DNA from: Labia minor
Lineage: Eukaryota; Arthropoda; Insecta; Dermaptera; Spongiphoridae
Assembly: GCA_963082975.1 (NCBI GenBank)
Contig: OY720346.1
Coordinates: 42,509,296 to 42,573,295, forward strand
Length of the DNA: 64,000 nucleotides
Reading direction: 5' to 3'
A model generated the notes under the pieces. The model searched no databases. It saw only the letters and a program-made list of their open reading frames with translations, and was not told where the DNA came from. This document shows positions 12,150-22,850 of this stretch, piece after piece. The first letter of the stretch is position 1, and each line of letters opens with the position of its first letter. Both the position numbers and the translations under genes were made by a program.

Positions 12150-12884
12150 CTACGAACAAAAACACAGACAATTTTTTTTTTAATATTAATAATAATAATA
12201 ATAATAATAAGACAAATACATATTTTCATTTAAAACAAAAAAAAAATATTATTATTATATACATGAATTAACTTAATGAATAAAAAATTAATTGAATGCG
12301 AAAATTTAAGAATGTACCAAATTAGTATCACTTACAATATAAATATCTAAAATTTATTTTACTAACAAAATACTATTTACATATTTTAAAAGGAAAGTTT
12401 TTTAAAGGGAAGAATCGACCTGTTAATGTCTTATTTTTTATTAAAGCATTTTAATTATTTTAACTTCTTATTAAATTAAAATAATATAGGTATAATAGAA
12501 TACTAAGGATATCATAATCAAAATCATGATGAAGTCATAATTAAAGGATGCTTTTTAGGCTAACTAAACGTATTTCAAAGTATAAATAAAAATATATAAG
12601 TTGTTTAGATCTCAAACTTTCTCTACAGTTCCCTGCAATGCTAGTTATACCAGATTTTTTTTATATTTAAGCAGAAACCAATTAATAGTAATAAAATGAG
12701 TGTATTTAACAATTATTATTAACTCTTAAATTATATTTTTGTATTTAATTATTGTTATTTAATTTTAATTTCCAGTTGTTTTTAACTATGTTATGTTATA
12801 TTTTTTTATATTCCCAACATTATTTATATATATATATAATGAATATTATAAAACATTACAATAATGAAAAAATATTGTATAATT

Positions 12885-13197
12885 ACGAGGAACATTCAAT
12901 AAGTAAAGAGACTCAAAACGTTTATTTAATTCTTACAAAATTCAGGCTATTTTTCAACCCCTACAGTTATGCACTTACCCCATCTTTCTTGCAGCTTCCT
13001 AAGCTGACCCGTAATATGCTTCAAAAATTGGTTTGGTAGGTCTTACCTCATCCAGCCTACAATCCTGACCTCGCCCCATCAGAATTTTATCTATTTGGAC
13101 CACTCAAATACGACCCAAAAAAGGTTTGCTAATAATGAGGAAGCGGTGCAAAAGTTGCTTCGGGGTAAATTGAAAGAATTCTTCACCAAGGGAATTA
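12885..13197 (+). pseudogene. Mariner transposase C-terminal remnant
   Basis: The plus strand at 13043-13129 reads LPHPAYNPDLAPSEFYLFG and continues to a stop. A shifted frame continues with NNEEAVQKLLRGKLKEFF up to about 13197. The His-Pro-x-Tyr-x-Pro-Asp-Leu-Ala-Pro-Ser-(Asp/Glu) block is the classic region around the last catalytic Asp of mariner transposases. The left border at about 12885 (TACGAGGAACATTCAATAAG) resembles a mariner terminal repeat. The upstream catalytic part is missing and the right terminal repeat is not found. Confidence 0.7.
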
Positions 13198-13399
13198 TTT
13201 TTCTATTATTTTTTTTCTTTATTAATCGAAATAGTGTATAAGTGAATTCATTATTTCGAAACTAACTTTAAATTATAATTTAATATATATATAATATATA
13301 TAATATAACATAATTTTTGATAATTGGTATGATTCATATTAGTCGGAGAGTTTTAAAGGCGTGAACTGAGAATGTGTATCAATTAACCACCATATAAAA

Positions 13400-14640
13400 A
13401 GTCTTATAATAATAATAATATATATATTTTTATATATTGTTTATTTTTTTATTTTTTATTTTTATTAATTAATAAGTATTAATAAGTATTTGATAACTTT
13501 TATTCAATTTTAATTTTATAATTCGATATTATCTATATATATATATATATATATATATAATTTCCGTCGTATGTATGTGATGTCTGTAACATTATGAAGT
13601 TAGTTACGAATAAATTGTAAAAATTAATTTAATTTGTAACTAACTTCTTTTTAAATTTTGTTTTGTTAAATTAAATAAGTGCCAAATAAAAATATATAAA
13701 AAAATTATTAGGACGATTAAAGTTATATATATTTAAACATTGTGTTGTTTTGTAAGTATTTGAAACTAGAAGCAGCTTGTCCCTGAGAACAGCTAGTAGT
13801 CAATATAATTCAATTAATTATGTAACTTTCCAAAAAAGTAAAGGGGTTGGAATTTTTGAATAAAACTCCGACCACTAATTTTTTATAATTCAACTCAGAG
13901 CATGAACCTTCTTTTGATTAACAGGGTGCCTCCTTCAATAATTTCTATGGAAGTAAATTATAGCATTAATCAAAACTTAGTTTCTTGACTATAATTTTTG
14001 TGTTTATTTTTTTTTAAAATTAAATCTTACTTTCGATAAACTATACAAAGGGCTTAATTATTTGTAACATTATTTTGCAAATCCGATTCCTTTATTATAG
14101 ATATTTCAATCATTAAATTTTCACGGGGTTTTATTGTTTTTGCCATCGGGAATTTCACTTTGATCAAATTGCTATAATATTATTTTCATAAATCATTATA
14201 TTATAATTAATTCTTCGTACCTTTGTCATATTATTATTTTGCTTTATTTTTTATTAATTTGTTTGTTTTGTTATATCAACACCAACGTCAATTGTTTTAT
14301 AATTTTAATCCTTAACAATTTACATTTGGATAAATTATTATTATTATATCATAGCCGGGTCCCTTCCAATTTTCCTTGACGAACCCCAATGCTTTATCCA
14401 AATATAATTTTCATAGTTTGCATATAATCTATAAAATATTATTGGTGACATACACTATGTTTGTCATATACCCCCTGAAGTCTATCATTTTTAACCTATC
14501 TTCTTTTTCTTATTCTGTCTCAGTAGAGTGACTAGCTGCATGTAAGACCCTATCTTTAAAAAGCCTATTTTCTCTCACAGACTGAGACTCAATTAATCGT
14601 TTTTTTTTTGTGGCATTCTGGAAAAAAAAAATTCTAACTA
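13400..14640. other. AT-rich intron stretch
   Basis: No exon recognised. It has a (TA)n tract near 13532-13558 and a short inverted match, GAAGTTAGTTAC (about 13593) against GTAACTAACTTC (about 13638). Nothing else supportable. Confidence 0.4.
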
Positions 14641-14885
14641 AAATGTAGAGTCAAATTTGAAATTTGTTATTATCGATTGTCATGGTAACGTTACGTTTGC
14701 ATGGAAAAAAGGGCTATTTTTAGGGGGTTCCCGGAAATTATTCTATTTTTTCTTATCTTTGGACTTCAACGAACATTTAAAAAAAAGAATTGGCAAAATT
14801 GGTCTAGGCGTTATTGAGTTATGCGCTTACCAACATATTTTGCGATTCATTTTTACCGACCGACGATAGTAAGGGAGGTATTGTT
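14600..14885. repeat. Repeat ending in the 5' end of a Helentron-like element
   Basis: A block including TGGTAACGTTACGTTTGC, GGCGTTATTGAGTTATGCGC and finally TTTTTACCGACCGACGATAG with AGGGAGGTATTGTT (to 14885). The last 36 bases are the same as the starts of the elements at 25300 and 48409. Here the rest of that element is absent, so this is a truncated copy or a solo 5' end. Confidence 0.5.
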
Positions 14886-15310
14886 ATATATAAGATTAGA
14901 GAGATTTTATTCTGTATTTAATATTTTTTTCTATGATATTGAACCAATAAATAAATATAACAAAATTAAAAACTGTTCTATTGCAAAATATAAATATAGA
15001 TTAATTAAAATTTCAAGTAATAATATGTTTAATATATAAACATTAATTCATATTTTTAACATTCAAATAATATTTTTTTATATTAATTAAATAATTTATT
15101 ATATTCCAAAAGTTAAATTTTTCTAAAATTAAGCATTTTTTTTTTAATTAAATAAGAATAAAAAAGAAAAAATTGAAAAGGTTCAAAAAGGCATGAAGAA
15201 AAAAAAATGAAAACAATGAATGATGCATCTTTATTATTATTATTTGTTTAATATTTATTTAAATTTAAGTACTTTTTTGTTTTTTGAAAGGGAATAAATA
15301 GAACAAAAAG

Positions 15311-15346
15311 GGAAAGATGACGTCAGATGCAAATTAACGTCATAAG
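15311..15346. promoter_or_regulatory. Candidate intronic regulatory cluster: CRE palindrome, octamer and second ACGTCA half-site
   Basis: About 220 bp downstream of the donor of the cysteine-rich exon lies TGACGTCAGATGCAAAT followed shortly by AACGTCAT. TGACGTCA is the full CREB/ATF palindrome and ATGCAAAT is the POU octamer. Having both plus another ATF half-site within about 30 bp in otherwise AT-rich intron is unusual. No conservation data are available, so a role in expression of the gene is inference only. Confidence 0.25.
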
Positions 15347-15568
15347 CAGCATTATTATTAGTAATAATAATAGTAATACTAGCAATAGTAGAAATAGTAT
15401 TATTAGTAGCTTTGCATATTCAATTATGACATTTAAATTAAGTTAAGATACCCTCTCTCAAAGAAATTAAAAAGGCATATTAATCAATTTTTTTTTATTT
15501 TCTTGTTTTTTATTCTCCACAAGGATTTCCCATTCTCCCTTTTTAAACAATAATGATAATAATAGTAC

Positions 15569-15730
15569 TATTATTGCAATGTCGTTCCAGTCCGCATTGG
15601 GCACATCGATGTGGTGATGCCTTTCCACAATGACAACCGCCATCACGGACACAGCATGCACAATTGCGAACCGTTGCATTCCATGGACACGCGCATCCTT
15701 GCGCCTCTTGAGTCCATAAATCCACTTGAC
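15569..15730 (-). CDS. Cysteine-rich exon of a CUB-domain gene (partial gene, first visible exon)
   Basis: Internal exon on the minus strand. The acceptor is a pyrimidine-rich TTTGTTCTAG just above 15730; the donor is GTACTA below 15569. The exon is 162 bp, begins with two bases of a split codon and ends with one. The reading is open and rich in Cys, Trp and Gly, with clusters such as [23 protein letters not shown] and [10 protein letters not shown], about eleven cysteines in 50 residues. Such spacing fits a disulphide-bonded extracellular module. I do not recognise it as a named domain. Base composition is clearly more GC-rich than the flanks, as expected of a conserved exon. The closing phase (one base) fits the next exon at 11966-12149, which begins with two bases. 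The donor is weaker than those of the two downstream exons, so the exact 3' border is less certain. A secreted or membrane-anchored receptor-like protein is an inference from the cysteines and the CUB domain that follows. Confidence 0.7.
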
Positions 15731-16169
15731 CTAGAACAAATAATAATAATTATAATAATCATATCATAACATAACATCAATAAGAAAATAATTTTAATTG
15801 AATTTTGAAACTCTATAAAATATAGAGTTTATTAAATGTATAATATTCTTAAGAAATTTAAAATATAATACTTATAGTGATATTAAAGAAAATATGATTT
15901 TAAAAATTAATTTAAGAATTTAAGTGTAATAAAGAAAAAGAGACGAAGGTGGGGAGATTGGGGATGGGGATGATAGTGATTGAAAATGCCTCAGCTTCAT
16001 AAAACATGAATAATATATTTTAAAAAAAAATGTCGATCAACGTCACAACAACAATAACCACCCTTTACGAAATTAACAACAATAGCGTATTCTGACAATA
16101 AGTATTATTAATGAATTATTAATTAATTAAATAACACAAACATAACAAATGCTTATTTTATCAGTATTA

Positions 16170-16686
16170 CGAGAGCAGGTGAATAAGTCTGTGACTTTTT
16201 GCATGAAATACTGATTTTTGAATAAACATTTTATTTTTCAACGTAGTCTCTTTGAGTTCTATAACCTTCGTCTATTGGTCTAACGTTTCTCCAATTTTTT
16301 TATCTCTCATCCAAAAAATTAGATTGGTCTAGGACATCAAAATAGATTTGTTTGCGAGATTGTAGTCAAATCCCTTTCGACCGAGTCATTTCTTTAGATC
16401 TGGAAACAAGAAATAGTCACTCGGGTTTAAATCCGGAGAATAGGGAGGATGATGCCCAATTCGTATCCAAATTCATGGATTTTCATAGAACTTTTTTCCA
16501 TTTTCTTCTCAAATCACGAGGTAGTCTGCTATTAATGGATGGATGTAAAAAAAAAAATTAAAAAACCCATCTGGTTTTAATTTAGGCAGGAATCAGCTGA
16601 TAGTTGCCTGCTGACAGGTCTAGTGTTGCCATTTCATTTAAGAGATGGGAAATTCAAACAGACACTGACTTATTGACCTGCCCTCT
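16170..16686 (-). mobile_element. Short mariner derivative (irritans-like), copy 1
   Basis: Ends are CGAGAGCAGGTGAATAAGTC on the left and, read inward from the right, AGAGGGCAGGTCAATAAGTC. TA flanks lie on both sides. Minus-strand sequence carries decayed transposase 3' coding (the segments matching the YSPDL block and the CGTTGGA end seen in the 17902 copy). At 517 bp it lacks most of the transposase gene. It shares its internal deletion structure with the copies at 17902-18410 and 62469-62940. Confidence 0.75.
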
Positions 16687-16689
16687 TAT

Positions 16690-17497
16690 TATTTTAAAAT
16701 AAAATCTTTAATTAATTCAATTATTATAATGATATTAAAAAATTAGTGAATTCTATATCGAATAATAATTAGTTTTTAATTATTAAAGTAATTATTTGTG
16801 ATTTTGATATAAAAATAAACTAATCATATTTTTTATTCTTATTATTTCTTTTCATTATTGGATTTATATATCATTAATGAAAGTAATGTGGAGGGGTTTT
16901 GTAATTTGATCTATGAGGTCTACCTACCAATGAATGTATTTTTATTATTTGTAAAATGAAGGGAAGAAGAATATGATGGTTCGTTATTTATTTATTTCTT
17001 TTTCTTTTTTTTTGAAATATTGTTAATTATATTTGCCCTTGTGGTTGCTTATATATATATATATATATATGTGAAAATAAAAATGTTTCATTCACTGTTA
17101 GTCCCTATGGCACGTCAAACATCCCTTTACCCTTCGCTCCTAACCTCTCCATATTGCACCCCACTATCCAAATAGACATATGACCACCTCGTAACACCCA
17201 AAGGACCTTTCGGGTTAATGTTGACGTTCTACGGGGCCCCCTGGAGGTGGAAGGAGTGGACAGTGGGTGGAAAGAGGAAAGGGCGTTGTTAATTAAACGG
17301 AGAAGCTCTGAAAGGGTAGATCGATGAATCATTTTCAGTCACCTACACCCCTCCCCTGTTAATATTATATTTTTTTTATTTAGATGAACGTACGTATATC
17401 ATATACTATAGTTCGTTATAAGATGAACATGTTTGAAAATTTAATTAAAAACATTTCTCCCTCCTCTATCTCTGCCTATATCCTTCTATATATTTTG

Positions 17498-17535
<38 letters not shown>

Positions 17536-17900
17536 ATATATATATATATATAAAGTAATTTTTCATCTTATTTTTCCATAAAATAATAAATAAATATTTT
17601 TAATAAATTTTAATGAAAAAAAAATGTTTGATAAAATAATTAATAATAAAATATTTGAAATTATAATTTAAATATTAATTTATTATTTATTATTTTTATA
17701 TCATAAATTATAAATATCTATGTAATTATATGATTGAATATAAACAGCAATTTCACTTTAAAATTAAGAAAATTATAGAGATCTTAGATAAATTCAAGTA
17801 TATACTCATATACAAGTATAACATTGAAATGATTTTATTTTAAAATTTAAAATTCTAATATTTCTTCAGAAAGTTTATAATTATTGTTAGCTTCCTAAAT
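16690..17900. other. Spacer with one less AT-rich block and a TA microsatellite
   Basis: Most is AT-rich. From 17105 to 17345 composition rises (CGTTCTACGGGGCCCCCTGG near 17225), but no splice-bounded reading or domain is evident. (TA)n tracts lie at 17050-17070 and 17503-17552. Confidence 0.35.
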
Positions 17901-17901
17901 A

Positions 17902-18410
17902 CGAGGGCAGGCAATAAGGCAATGAGTACGTGACTTTTTGAATTTCCAATCTCTCAAATATATGGCAACACTGCTCCTGCCAGCAGGCAATTATCAACTG
18001 ACTCCTGTTGAAATTTGAATCAGCTGGGTCTTTTAGTTTTTGTTTGACATCCATTAATAGCAGAATACCTCGTGATTTGAGAATAAAATGGAAAACATTG
18101 AATTTCCATAAAAATACATGGATTGGGATACGAATTGCTCCCTCATCCGCTCTATTCTCCGGATTTAGTCAAGAATGATTATTTTTTGTTACCAAACCTG
18201 GAGCAAAGACTTGGCGAAAAGAAATTTGACTCCAACGATGAAATCAACTCACAAACAAATCTATTTTTTGAAAGGGATAAAAAAAATTTGAGAAACGTTG
18301 GACGAAGTGTTTAGAGCTCAAAGGAGAATATGTAGAAAAATAAATTAATTTTTTGCCCAAAAACCTGTGTGTCATTCAAAAATTCACTGACTTATTAACC
18401 TGCCCTCTCG
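17902..18410 (+). mobile_element. Short mariner derivative (irritans-like), copy 2
   Basis: Ends are CGAGGGCAGGCAATAAGG on the left and, from the right inward, CGAGAGGGCAGGTTAATAAG, with TA on both sides. The plus strand at 18123-18314 reads the end of a mariner transposase: LPHPLYSPDLVKNDYFLLPN, then GEKKFDSNDEINSQT. The catalytic-region Asp after Pro-Asp-Leu is followed by Asn-Asp-Tyr. The N-terminal two thirds are gone; only about 60 bp after the left repeat precede the 3' coding portion. Confidence 0.8.
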
Positions 18411-18414
18411 TATA

Positions 18415-19455
18415 TATTTATTTTCTTCAAAAACAAAATAATGAATATGTTGCTAAATTATGTCTGCATTTATTAAGAATTTTTCATAATTGTTTTTTTT
18501 TATCTAAATTAAAAATAAAAAAATTGAAAAAATAAATTTAATTATATAATTAGGTTAATTGATATATATATTTATACATAATTTGATAAATGTTTATCTA
18601 TTTCAATAATTATACATTTTAGTATTTAAATTATTTGCAAAAATAAGATAATTTTATTAAAGCAAATTGACAGAAATGTCATCACAAAATGTAAATATTT
18701 AAATAATATATACTACATACGAATATTAGATAGATAATGATAAAATATGAATTTAATATCTAGTTAAACTTTTAACATAATTATATTTATCTATAGCAGT
18801 TAATTTACAATATTCTTAAAGTAATATATATTACATGATATTTATATTAAATATAATATTTATAATAATTATATATGCATATACTCTTATGAAAAAGAGA
18901 GATGAAAATTAACTGATTTACATATTAATAGGTATTATTTTAATTATAATGTCTCTTATTTTTATTCTACTTTTTTTTAAAAGCTTAAAATATTTTCAAT
19001 TTACATTTATATGATCTTATTAGCAATTTCTAATTTGAAATTTAATTCTTTATATACCTGATATAATCATAATATAATTATTTTATTGTTTTCATTATCA
19101 ATATTATTGTTGTTTTGTTATTTAATAAATAAATGGATCAGGTTAAGTTTGAACTGATATGTAGAATTTATGGATAAAAGTTTAAACGGAAATGGAATTA
19201 ATTGTGAGTAAAGAGTGACTGACTGACTGATTGACTGACTGACTGCATGGCTACCCATTAAATATTTATGATGGAATTGCGGTGACAACTAACATTCATC
19301 ATTAAATCATTTACACCACATCATTTAGAAATACAAACTACTAGTATATATAATTTAAAAGACATTAACATAACAATATTCATATAAAATTATCATGAGA
19401 AATAATAATAATATTAATTGTGTTTTTTTAAGAATGTATACTCTTAATCATAAAT
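18415..19455. other. AT-rich spacer
   Basis: No gene or complete element recognised. A short GACT repeat (TGACTGACTGACTGATTGAC) is at about 19217. Confidence 0.5.
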
Positions 19456-19459
19456 ATTA

Positions 19460-19690
19460 AGTACCTGGTACACCGAACTGCCACAGGATAGTTTAAAGAA
19501 ATTATTCTTTATGGACTGCGATTTTAAGAATATTAGGGGATTTTTTTGGGAATATTAATAATTACACTATTATAATTTTACTTCTGTTTCCATTTGTAAT
19601 AGAAAATATCAATTAATATGTTACTTCAAAACCCCAGAAATATTTTAATATAAAACATTTTATAAGAATTGATTAAAAGTTTCCAAAAGT
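19460..19690 (-). repeat. Truncated copy related to the MITE at 59114-59610
   Basis: AGTACCTGGTACACCGAACTG at about 19460 matches the terminal sequence of the 59-kb element. Further in, GGGAATATTAATAATT and TTTTATAAGAATTGATTAAA match internal parts of that element in the same order. The opposite end is missing. Confidence 0.45.
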
Positions 19691-19960
19691 CCATTTAATA
19701 CCTTATTAAATAAAGGAAATAATATTTAAAGTTTCTTTATTTTTAATTGTTCATATGTATTATTATATTGCTAACTTATTTATTAAAGCTTATGTGGTTA
19801 TTTTCATAATTATTAAATATGTGGTATAAATTATTTATACAAACCATGTGGTCTTTAAATAAAAATTCCTTTAATTATATTGCTAACTTCATGAATATTT
19901 TTTTATTTTAGGTTATTATATATATATTTCGTAATTTGATTCCAAATATATATAAATATA

Positions 19961-20421
19961 CAGTGGATACTCGGATGTCGTCATTAATTTGTTCAAAAAA
20001 ACTGACGACAACCAAAAATGATGACAAGCAAATTTAACTTTCCCATATGAAATAATTAATAACCAAGTAAACCGTTCCAAGATGTTATTGCTAAATTATA
20101 AATAAAGTTAAATTACATTATTAATAGAAGAAATATAAATAAATAAAAATAAATAGAATAAATATGTAAAGCTATAGCACAATCTAGCCCGGGTTTTCTC
20201 TGATTGTACACAGCCAGTACCGTTTTCTTTCTGTCCACAGTATTCTATGTTATTTTTGCACATTTTTTCAACACTTTTTTTGCAAAATAATCTTGAAACT
20301 CAGTTGATTTAATTGTATAGGTGTATTTCAAAAGAGACGAGAAGTGAAGTAAACTGAACTAGCTGTGAATTTCCGACGAAATTTTTTACGAGTACTGAAA
20401 GTGATTTTCAAGTATCCACTA
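19961..20421. mobile_element. Pogo/Tigger-like element with TA duplication
   Basis: The left end is CAGTGGATACTCGGATGTCG and the right end, read inward, is TAGTGGATACTTGAAAATC. TA lies immediately outside each end. A CAGTGG start with a TA target is typical of the pogo/Tigger branch of Tc1-mariner. The 461-bp interior has no transposase frame. The match beyond the first 12 bases is weak. Confidence 0.55.
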
Positions 20422-20468
20422 TATAAAATATATATATAAAATTATTAAAGCTTTGGTGGTTGTTTTTA

Positions 20469-20645
20469 TTTATAACGGAATTTTGTAAATTAAACCACAT
20501 ATTGATATTTGTTATTGTAAATTTATTCAAATCGTTATCAAGCGACTGCAGAAGTAGCAATCGAAACGTTGTGTATATGTTTGTATTTTTTGAATAAATT
20601 TACAATAACAAATATCAATATGTGGTTTAATTTACAAAATTCCGT

Positions 20646-20651
<6 letters not shown>
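20469..20651. repeat. Perfect 63-bp inverted repeat with 57-nt loop
   Basis: The arms 20469-20531 and 20589-20651 are exact reverse complements over 63 bases as read. The loop contains GCGACTGCAGAAGTAGCAAT followed by CGAAACGTTGTG. A transcript would fold into a long unbranched hairpin. The loop resembles the CUGANGA...GAAA pattern of hammerhead cores found in Penelope-like and other retroelements, but with mismatches. It could be the end structure of such an element or a recent foldback element. Confidence 0.8.

Positions 20652-20696
<45 letters not shown>
20652..20696. repeat. Compound (AT)n(AG)n microsatellite
   Basis: An AT dinucleotide run passes directly into an AG run. The same composite type recurs near 20980-21028, 32809-32852 and 49094-49146 (the last two in the opposite orientation). 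Confidence 0.9.
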
Positions 20697-20697
<1 letters not shown>

Positions 20698-21211
20698 ATT
20701 TTTGGTGTCTATACTATATGAATTATTGAATTTGAAAACAATATTAGTCAATAATATCTGATTTTGAGATATTTAGTAATTAAAGTTTTAATTTTGTATC
20801 ATGCGGGCTCACACAGGACGACTAGACTGGCTGAATCATCAAAATACTTCCATCGACTTGTCATATTCCACTCTAAAATTGATCCTTCTTCATAATCAAA
20901 GCCATTTTTTTAATATAAAATGTTAATTATCAAGTTTGGTCTAATACGGTTTTTGAACTTGAAATCGATATATACATATATAAATATATATATATATAGA
21001 GAGAGAGAGAGAAAGAGGGAGAGAGAGAGGGCATAATGGAGTTCTACATTTCAAAAACTTACTGATATGGTAAATAAAAAGGGAAAAAACATAAAAGAAA
21101 AATTATCAAATTTATCAAATAATATTTTTAAAATATTGAATACATATAATATAAATATATAGAAACACGGTTTATTTATATTGCATTTGTTTGCTTATGA
21201 TTTAATAAAAA

Positions 21212-21640
21212 CTAGCTGATCAGAGCGCCCTCGGCGCTTTTATCACTTAGACGGGGGCTCCGCCCCCTGTACCCCCGAAGTAATACATAGTATTTGGTTG
21301 AAAGTCTGTATGTAAAAGGTTTTCATCCATTTTGTTTCAATCAGTATATTACATTATATTATCATTTCTGTTTGTGTTCTTATTTAAAATATATTTTAAT
21401 TTAATCAGTAAATTAATTATATATTACTATTGTATTTTTATATCTATCTAACTCTGTGCCTCTCCGGATCTCGAAAGCAACCCCATTTCTCCAAGTATCC
21501 CAATCTTGAGCTATAACCATCTAACTCTTATCCTGTCCCATCTGTCCACGTCCCTACATTGTCCACTCACCGCGTCCTTCATCTTCCCAATCCCACCATA
21601 TATTTTGCAACATTTCTGGAAAATGGAACACCCGCAGCTC
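21212..21640 (-). mobile_element. LINE 3' end with hairpin tail (minus orientation)
   Basis: It starts at the ACTAGCTGAT/GAGCGCC...GGCGC hairpin and the GGGGGCTCCGCCCCC block (about 21252), followed by the common TTTTCATCCATTTTGTTTCA tail. Then comes minus-strand coding reminiscent of the LINE RT C-terminus (CRDVDRWDRI and similar, about 21540). It is the same family as 2400-3849, 30648-31360 and 34466-34980, but its coding part is more diverged from them. Confidence 0.65.
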
Positions 21641-22850
21641 AGCTCAGGAGTTACCTAAGATTCTAATTTCTTTTTTATTTTTCATCTCTCATTTGAGGTA
21701 CCCTTCACCTCAGAATAATTTGGTTACCTTACTCCTTGTATTTTAGGCTCTGGAGTTTTTTGCGTACGGACGGACAGACTGTCGTATTAAATATATAGAT
21801 ATGATATCCCACCATATATATATATATATATATGATTCAAATTAAGAATTTATTATATTGTATCTATCTTTAAGAAATTAAAATTTGATTATAAATAAGT
21901 AAAGGTATGATATATTTATATTTTATTTATATCGTATTGCACAAGTTTTTGATGATACTAAGGTTATATTTATGTTTGAATATTACTGCCTGTTCCTTCT
22001 CTACTCCTCCTTTGGGGATTTATTTATTTATTTCAATTTCTATCAGCTACCATATATATATATATTCTTTTCTTTTTCTTCTTCGTCTTCTTCTTCTTCT
22101 TCTTCCTCTTGTCCCTTTTGTGTGAAACAATTTCAACATCAGTAACTATAACTATATATGATGTTCCACTCCTTACCCATCCTCTTGAAATAAAATGAAC
22201 ATAGAAAAGAGAGTCAGAGAGTGAAAATAATTTTTGCTTTGATTTTTCCTTTACAAAGTGACAGACGAAAACCAATTTCAATTTCCTAAATTCATATTAA
22301 TCACCCCTTAACTATACTTCTACGCTTTCACCACCATTTCTGTCATCTGTCATAAAAATATATAATTTATTTAATTAAATATTTTCATAATCTTTATTTT
22401 TCCAAAAATATGCGAATATGCGTTGGAATTTGTTTTACAGATCTATTTTTAATTACGTATTACAAAAATATTTGTCATTGATAATGCATTGATTAATGCC
22501 TCAAGGTCTGCAATGAGATATATTTATTTATAAATTTCGAAATTTCAAAACATAATCCAATAATTTTTCCATAAGCTAACTTGAAGTAGAAAAAAGAAAA
22601 ATGTAACTTTAACATAATAATTTTAAAAATACAAAAAAAAAAAAAATTACATTTCACACTTTGAAATTAAAAATTTAACAACTAATAGTTATTTCTATAA
22701 TAAAATATATTTTGTTAAGAATGTAGGAATTCTATATTTGTTTGTTCTTTTATTTATTGAAATTTTTTCTCTTCCCTTATTAAACTTATAAATAATATTA
22801 TGTAATGTGTATATTATATATATCTATATATATATATATATATATATAAA
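21641..22850. other. AT-rich spacer with a TTC repeat
   Basis: No gene recognised. (TA)n lies near 21814-21832, a TTC-rich run at 22070-22105 and (TA)n at 22818-22848. Confidence 0.45.

Larger units (their letters stand above)
4921..15730 (-). other. Extent of the visible part of the CUB-domain gene
   Basis: Three exons (15730-15569, 12149-11966, 5064-4921) read in this order on the minus strand have matching phases: one base plus two, then two bases plus one. The two introns are about 3.4 kb and 6.9 kb and contain a mariner derivative, a nested terminal-inverted-repeat element, a LINE fragment and a mariner C-terminal remnant, all without an effect on the exon borders. No start codon, signal peptide, stop codon or poly(A) signal can be assigned, so both gene ends lie elsewhere. 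An unseen small exon between the first two cannot be excluded. Confidence 0.75.

Noticed and set aside
13560-13800. Possible Helitron starting TTTCCGTCGTATGTATG and ending GAGAACAGCTAGTA
   Set aside because: A plausible-looking 3' end, but there is no second copy in the window and no clear stem-loop, so the borders cannot be defended.
16352-16561. Plus-strand open frame in mariner copy 1
   Set aside because: The transposase remnant is on the opposite strand; this frame is antisense.
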